A stretch of DNA of 9,092 nt from Bacillota bacterium (lineage in GTDB: Bacteria > Bacillota > Clostridia > Christensenellales > Aristaeellaceae), in NCBI GenBank assembly GCA_023392395.1, contig JAEVZE010000406.1:1-9092 (forward strand). Direction: 5' to 3'. This document shows positions 6,475 through 9,092 of this stretch, piece by piece. The notes below the pieces were generated by a model. That model was not told the origin of the DNA. It saw only the letters and a program-made list of their open reading frames with translations, and made no database searches. Positions within the stretch are counted from its first letter, which is position 1, and the number at the start of each line of letters is the position of its first letter. The position numbers were made by a program, and so were the translations under genes.

Positions 6475-8199
6475 TTGTTCTCCCTTCGTCAGGAAGAACT
6501 GCTCTACAGCCTGCGCCCGGCCGGGCAGGTGCGCATTGCGCCGTCCTTCGACGACCGGCGCGCCTGGGCTTCCTTCGACCCGGATGCTTCCCGGGCGCTG
6601 GTGGCGAAGGCCGAACGGGCGCTGCGCGCGCCGCTGCCCCACCTGACCGCGGGCGACTACCTCCGGCGGCCGGACGCAGAGCCGCCCGAGGGCTATTTGC
6701 TTAGAAGAAGCCAGGCAGCCACACTGATTCTGGGCGCCTGCGTCTCCGGCGACGAAAAATACCTGTCCAAAGCCGCGGACCTAATCTGGATGATGGCGGA
6801 GGAGTCCAGCTGGGCCGTGTTCCCCCGCCGTGGCGCGCCACTGCCCGCCTTCGGCTCGCCCGATATGGACCTGCACGCCGCCAGGACGGCGGAATTGTTT
6901 GCGCTGGCCCGCCAGATGGTAGGTGCCCGATTCGACCGCATGACGCCCCAACTGAACGCACGCATCGAATACGAACTCCGGCGGCGGGTCTTCGACCCTG
7001 TCATCGCCCGGGACGGCGAAGACTGGATGCACCTTTCGGGTGAAGCGCCGAAGATTGCCGCGCATCTGATGGCCGCGTGCCTGGCGGCGGAGACAGACGA
7101 GGGCGAGCGCCGCTGGCAGGTGCTCCGGCGGCTAATCAGGATCCTCGAAAACTTCCTACGTACGCAGTTGCCGGACGGCGGCGCGACCGTGGACTTGAAA
7201 CGGCATGTGGAGGCGGCCGCGGCGCTGAGCGATTGCTTTGCGCTGATTTCTTTGATCAGCGGCGGTGAGGTGGAGCTTCGGGACGAGCCGCAGTTCGTCG
7301 ACATGGCGATACTGCCCTGCAAACTGCACATCGCGGACGGATGGTTCGTAAACCCCGGCGGCGACCCGCGGCCGGATCTGTCGCCGGACCTCATGTTCCG
7401 GCTGGGCGAGGGCGTGCGCTCGAGCTGCCTGTGCGGCATGGCCGCGTGGCTCAGGCGGCAGAACCCCGACCGTGAGATGGAAGGATACTCCCTCTTTACA
7501 CAGTTGATGCACCTGCGGGGCCGAATCAACCTGATGCGGGAGCCCGCCCGGCTGCCGCTGCCCGGTTCGGTGCTGCTGCCCGACATGGGCGTCGCCATCG
7601 CCCGGGCGGGCGACTTCTTTGTGGCGCTGACCGGCGGTGACCGCAAGGGTTCGTTCTCCCACCGGGACGCAGGTGACCTCTTGATGTACTACCGGGGCCG
7701 GCCCGTGCTGGTCGACTGCGGCTTGCCGGGCGCGGACGCCCACAACGTGCCCGCCATCGAGGGTGTGGAACAGAACGCCGCGCGGCGCGCGCCGGAGCCG
7801 CCGGAACTTCGCGACGACGGCTATTGGATGCTGACGATGGGCATCGCCCACGCCTACCCCGCCGCCGCGAAATTGTACAGCTGGCAGCGCAGCCTGATTC
7901 TGACGCCCGGCGAGAACCAGGTGCGGCTGATCGACGCCTTCGACTTTGAGGACGCCAAGAAAAAGGCGACTGTCCGGTTCATCACGCCCTTCGAACCTGT
8001 ACTGACCGAAGGCCGCGCGCAATTTGGCCCGGTCGCGCTCCGCTTTCCCGGCGGGTTGATCCCATCGGTCTCGCCGGTTTCCATCGAGGATGCGCGCCTC
8101 AAGGCATTGTGGGGCGACAGGCTCTACCGCCTGGAGCTCACCACATTGGATAGCGCGCCCGGCGCCAGGCTGGACTTTACGTTCTCCCCCGCCCCGTGA
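6475..8199 (+). CDS. Heparinase II/III-like protein with an atypical active site
   Basis: Relative of the heparinase II/III polysaccharide-lyase family. It has 574 residues from a TTG start backed by GGAGGTGA. The N-terminal part (about 1-330) is a helix-rich toroid, with WAVFPRRG and DLHAARTAELFALA (from about 117) and RIEYELRRRVFDPVI (about 163-177) matching the family. The C-terminal part (about 370-574) is a beta-sandwich with SHRDAGDLLMYYRGRPVLVDCG (from 395) and HNVPAIEGVEQ (423-433), also family hallmarks. Residues I expect for catalysis are missing: the NNWNPW-type segment reads DWMHLSGEA (183-191), the DEGPGYW-type segment after PDGG reads ATVDLKRHVEA (237-247), and the HNHND-type motif keeps only the second His (396) and Asp (398). 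There is no signal peptide, so it should be cytoplasmic. It may be a pseudoenzyme, a lyase with a rebuilt site, or a sugar-binding partner of its neighbours. The open frame, its length and strong ribosome site argue against a pseudogene. Confidence 0.85.
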   Translation: MFSLRQEELLYSLRPAGQVRIAPSFDDRRAWASFDPDASRALVAKAERALRAPLPHLTAGDYLRRPDAEPPEGYLLRRSQAATLILGACVSGDEKYLSKAADLIWMMAEESSWAVFPRRGAPLPAFGSPDMDLHAARTAELFALARQMVGARFDRMTPQLNARIEYELRRRVFDPVIARDGEDWMHLSGEAPKIAAHLMAACLAAETDEGERRWQVLRRLIRILENFLRTQLPDGGATVDLKRHVEAAAALSDCFALISLISGGEVELRDEPQFVDMAILPCKLHIADGWFVNPGGDPRPDLSPDLMFRLGEGVRSSCLCGMAAWLRRQNPDREMEGYSLFTQLMHLRGRINLMREPARLPLPGSVLLPDMGVAIARAGDFFVALTGGDRKGSFSHRDAGDLLMYYRGRPVLVDCGLPGADAHNVPAIEGVEQNAARRAPEPPELRDDGYWMLTMGIAHAYPAAAKLYSWQRSLILTPGENQVRLIDAFDFEDAKKKATVRFITPFEPVLTEGRAQFGPVALRFPGGLIPSVSPVSIEDARLKALWGDRLYRLELTTLDSAPGARLDFTFSPAP

Positions 8200-8260
8200 G
8201 GCGGTTAAGGAAATCCGTTTCCCCCGAAGGCGACCCATTTTTGAAAGGAAGTGGCTCTCA

Positions 8261-8977
8261 ATGACCCCGTTCCAAAAGCAGTACGAAACGCAAATCGCGG
8301 AATTGGCGCGCGCCGCAAACCGCCTGGCCGAAGTCGGCTTCGTCACCAGCCAGGGCGGAAACCTGTCGATGCGCGCCGATGAGAACGTCATCCTGATCAC
8401 CCCCACCAAGGTGGCTAAAATCGCCATTACCTTTGAAGACATCTGCGCCGTCGATATGAACGGCAAGGTGCTCTACGCCAAGGAGGGCCGAAAGCCCACC
8501 GGCGAATGGCCCTTCCACGTGCGCATCATGAACAAACGGCCGGACGTCAAGGGTGTTGTGCACGCCCATCCGCCGATTCTGACGGGCTTCGCCATCGCGG
8601 GCGGCGACTGGCTGCAGATGCCCTTCCTGCCGGAACCCGTGATCGAGGTCGGCCCGATGATCATGGTGCCCTACGCCGAGCCCCTCTCGGAGCAGCTGGC
8701 GGTGAACTTTGACGCGGTGATCGAAAAGTCCAACGGCTTCCTGATGGAAAATCATGGCGCGGTCATGGTCAGCCCCGAGGGCGTGTGGCGCGCCATTGAG
8801 TTCCTGGAGATGATGGAGGCCGCCGGAAAGTCCATCCTGGTCGCCAAAATGCTGGGCAACCCCAAACCCATCCCCGCCCCGGACGTCAAAAACCTGGAAA
8901 ACGTCATCCGCATCCGCAACATGGCGATGCCGGGCCTGCCCGGCGTGGTCCAGAGCCTGAACGACATCTTCGTGTGA
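8261..8977 (+). CDS. Class II aldolase/adducin-family protein
   Basis: Zinc-dependent aldolase fold of the fuculose-phosphate aldolase / ribulose-phosphate epimerase / sugar-acid decarboxylase group, in the cytoplasm. It has 238 residues from ATG 8261, normal for the family. Seen: GGNLSMR (32-38), ITPTK (46-50), PTGEWPFH (79-86) with the acid-base Glu82, the zinc histidines His101 and His103 in VVHAHPP, and the third ligand His165 in ENHGAVM. The spacing Glu to His (19) equals that of E. coli FucA. The phosphate-binding PSSE loop of FucA is PTGE here, and the glycine after TPT-type threonine is Lys50, so the substrate may differ. The start is chosen by AAAGGAAG at 8244-8251; the open frame reaches back to 8090 but that would overlap the heparinase-like gene without a site. 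Likely last gene of the sugar cassette, 61 bases after its neighbour. Specific activity is unknown. Confidence 0.92.
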   Translation: MTPFQKQYETQIAELARAANRLAEVGFVTSQGGNLSMRADENVILITPTKVAKIAITFEDICAVDMNGKVLYAKEGRKPTGEWPFHVRIMNKRPDVKGVVHAHPPILTGFAIAGGDWLQMPFLPEPVIEVGPMIMVPYAEPLSEQLAVNFDAVIEKSNGFLMENHGAVMVSPEGVWRAIEFLEMMEAAGKSILVAKMLGNPKPIPAPDVKNLENVIRIRNMAMPGLPGVVQSLNDIFV

Positions 8978-8980
8978 CAC

Positions 8981-9017
8981 GAGGACATGCCCGGGGCTCT
9001 GCCCCGGGCATGTCCTC
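8981..9017 (+). repeat. Perfect 17-base-pair hairpin after the aldolase gene
   Basis: The arms at 8981-8997 and 9001-9017 are exact reverse complements, 17 of 17, with a TCT loop; the arm reads GAGGACATGCCCGGGGC. It starts three bases after the TGA stop of the aldolase gene. The base of the stem is followed by ACAAGGG rather than a T-run on the + strand, and the - strand side has no T-run either. It is thus not a standard intrinsic terminator, though its position suggests transcript end protection or U-less termination. Long GC-rich extragenic palindromes of this look are often dispersed repeats in GC-rich gut Clostridia; that needs the rest of the genome. Confidence 0.85.
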
Positions 9018-9019
9018 AC

Positions 9020-9065
9020 AAGGGACCCAAGGCCCCTTAACCCCGCCCAAAACCTTGGGGAAGGG
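9020..9065. repeat. GC-rich segment with mutually exclusive stems
   Basis: Three pairings compete here. CCCAAGG (9026-9032) pairs with CCTTGGG (9053-9059). CCCTT plus CCCC (9034-9038 and 9041-9044) pair with GGGG plus AAGGG (9057-9065), leaving a two-base bulge. AAGGG (9020-9024) can pair with CCCTT (9034-9038). No gene is seen between 8978 and the window end. An ATG at 9074 with GGGGAAGGG before it would give only six codons before the window ends, too little to call a gene. The segment may be the second half of a composite intergenic palindrome that begins with the hairpin at 8981. Confidence 0.4.
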
Positions 9066-9092
9066 TGTTCTGCATGGAACAGTGGAAAAGGG

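Noticed and set aside
6693..7646. 317-codon open frame on the - strand
   Set aside because: Ser/Arg-rich composition and position opposite the heparinase-like gene mark it as a GC-rich shadow frame.
8209..8222. Small stem GGAAA-TCCG-TTTCC between the heparinase-like and aldolase genes
   Set aside because: Five base pairs with mostly A-T pairs and no T-run directly after; too weak to call a terminator.
8090..8260. Longer N-terminus for the aldolase
   Set aside because: The extra residues overlap the end of the heparinase-like gene and are not aldolase-like; ATG 8261 has a ribosome site and the normal family length.
7156..8466. 436-codon open frame on the - strand across the heparinase-like and aldolase genes
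   Set aside because: It runs opposite two supported genes and their intergenic gap, has no convincing ribosome site or domain, and has the composition of an antisense shadow.
9074..9092. ATG with GGGGAAGGG eight bases upstream as a next gene start
   Set aside because: Only six codons are visible before the window ends, and the purine run may belong to the stem structures, so no gene is claimed.

Overview
The window (9,092 bases, GC-rich, roughly 60-65% by eye) looks like chromosome from a high-GC member of the Clostridia (Bacillota), probably an uncultured gut-type lineage. The evidence is the gene order polA - coaE - lytic transglycosylase, which I know from Clostridia, strong GGAGG-type ribosome binding sites, a DNA polymerase I with a degenerate proofreading domain, and a Bacillota-style lipoprotein. 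The exact genus cannot be read from the sequence. All seven supported genes are on the + strand.

Region 1 (1-5156) is a tightly packed housekeeping run. It starts inside polA (5' end cut off by the window). coaE overlaps the end of polA by 14 bases, the membrane-anchored lytic transglycosylase gene overlaps the end of coaE by an ATGA junction, and a family 5 solute-binding lipoprotein gene overlaps the transglycosylase gene by another ATGA junction. The four genes are probably co-transcribed and translationally coupled. The lipoprotein has no transporter permease or ATPase beside it in the window.

Region 2 (5157-8977) begins after an 86-base, AT-richer gap and holds a three-gene carbohydrate cassette. 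It encodes a Gfo/Idh/MocA-type NAD(P)-dependent dehydrogenase, a heparinase II/III-like protein without a signal peptide, and a class II aldolase/adducin-family protein. A plausible reading is cytoplasmic processing of an acidic or otherwise unusual sugar or oligosaccharide, but the substrate cannot be named. The heparinase-like protein has lost the stretches where I expect the catalytic residues of its family, and the aldolase has an altered phosphate-binding loop with an intact metal site. The gap between the first two genes of the cassette holds an 8-base perfect inverted repeat.

Region 3 (8978-9092) is non-coding as far as can be seen. It carries a perfect 17-base-pair hairpin right after the aldolase stop codon, without a T-run, followed by GC-rich sequence that can form several alternative stems. 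It may be a terminator-like or dispersed intergenic palindrome. There is no CRISPR array, tRNA, rRNA or insertion sequence, and no gene-free stretch longer than 300 bases.

I did not find a clearly new multi-gene defence or mobile system. The most unusual items are the heparinase-like protein with a rewritten active site in its sugar cassette, and the 3' palindromic region.
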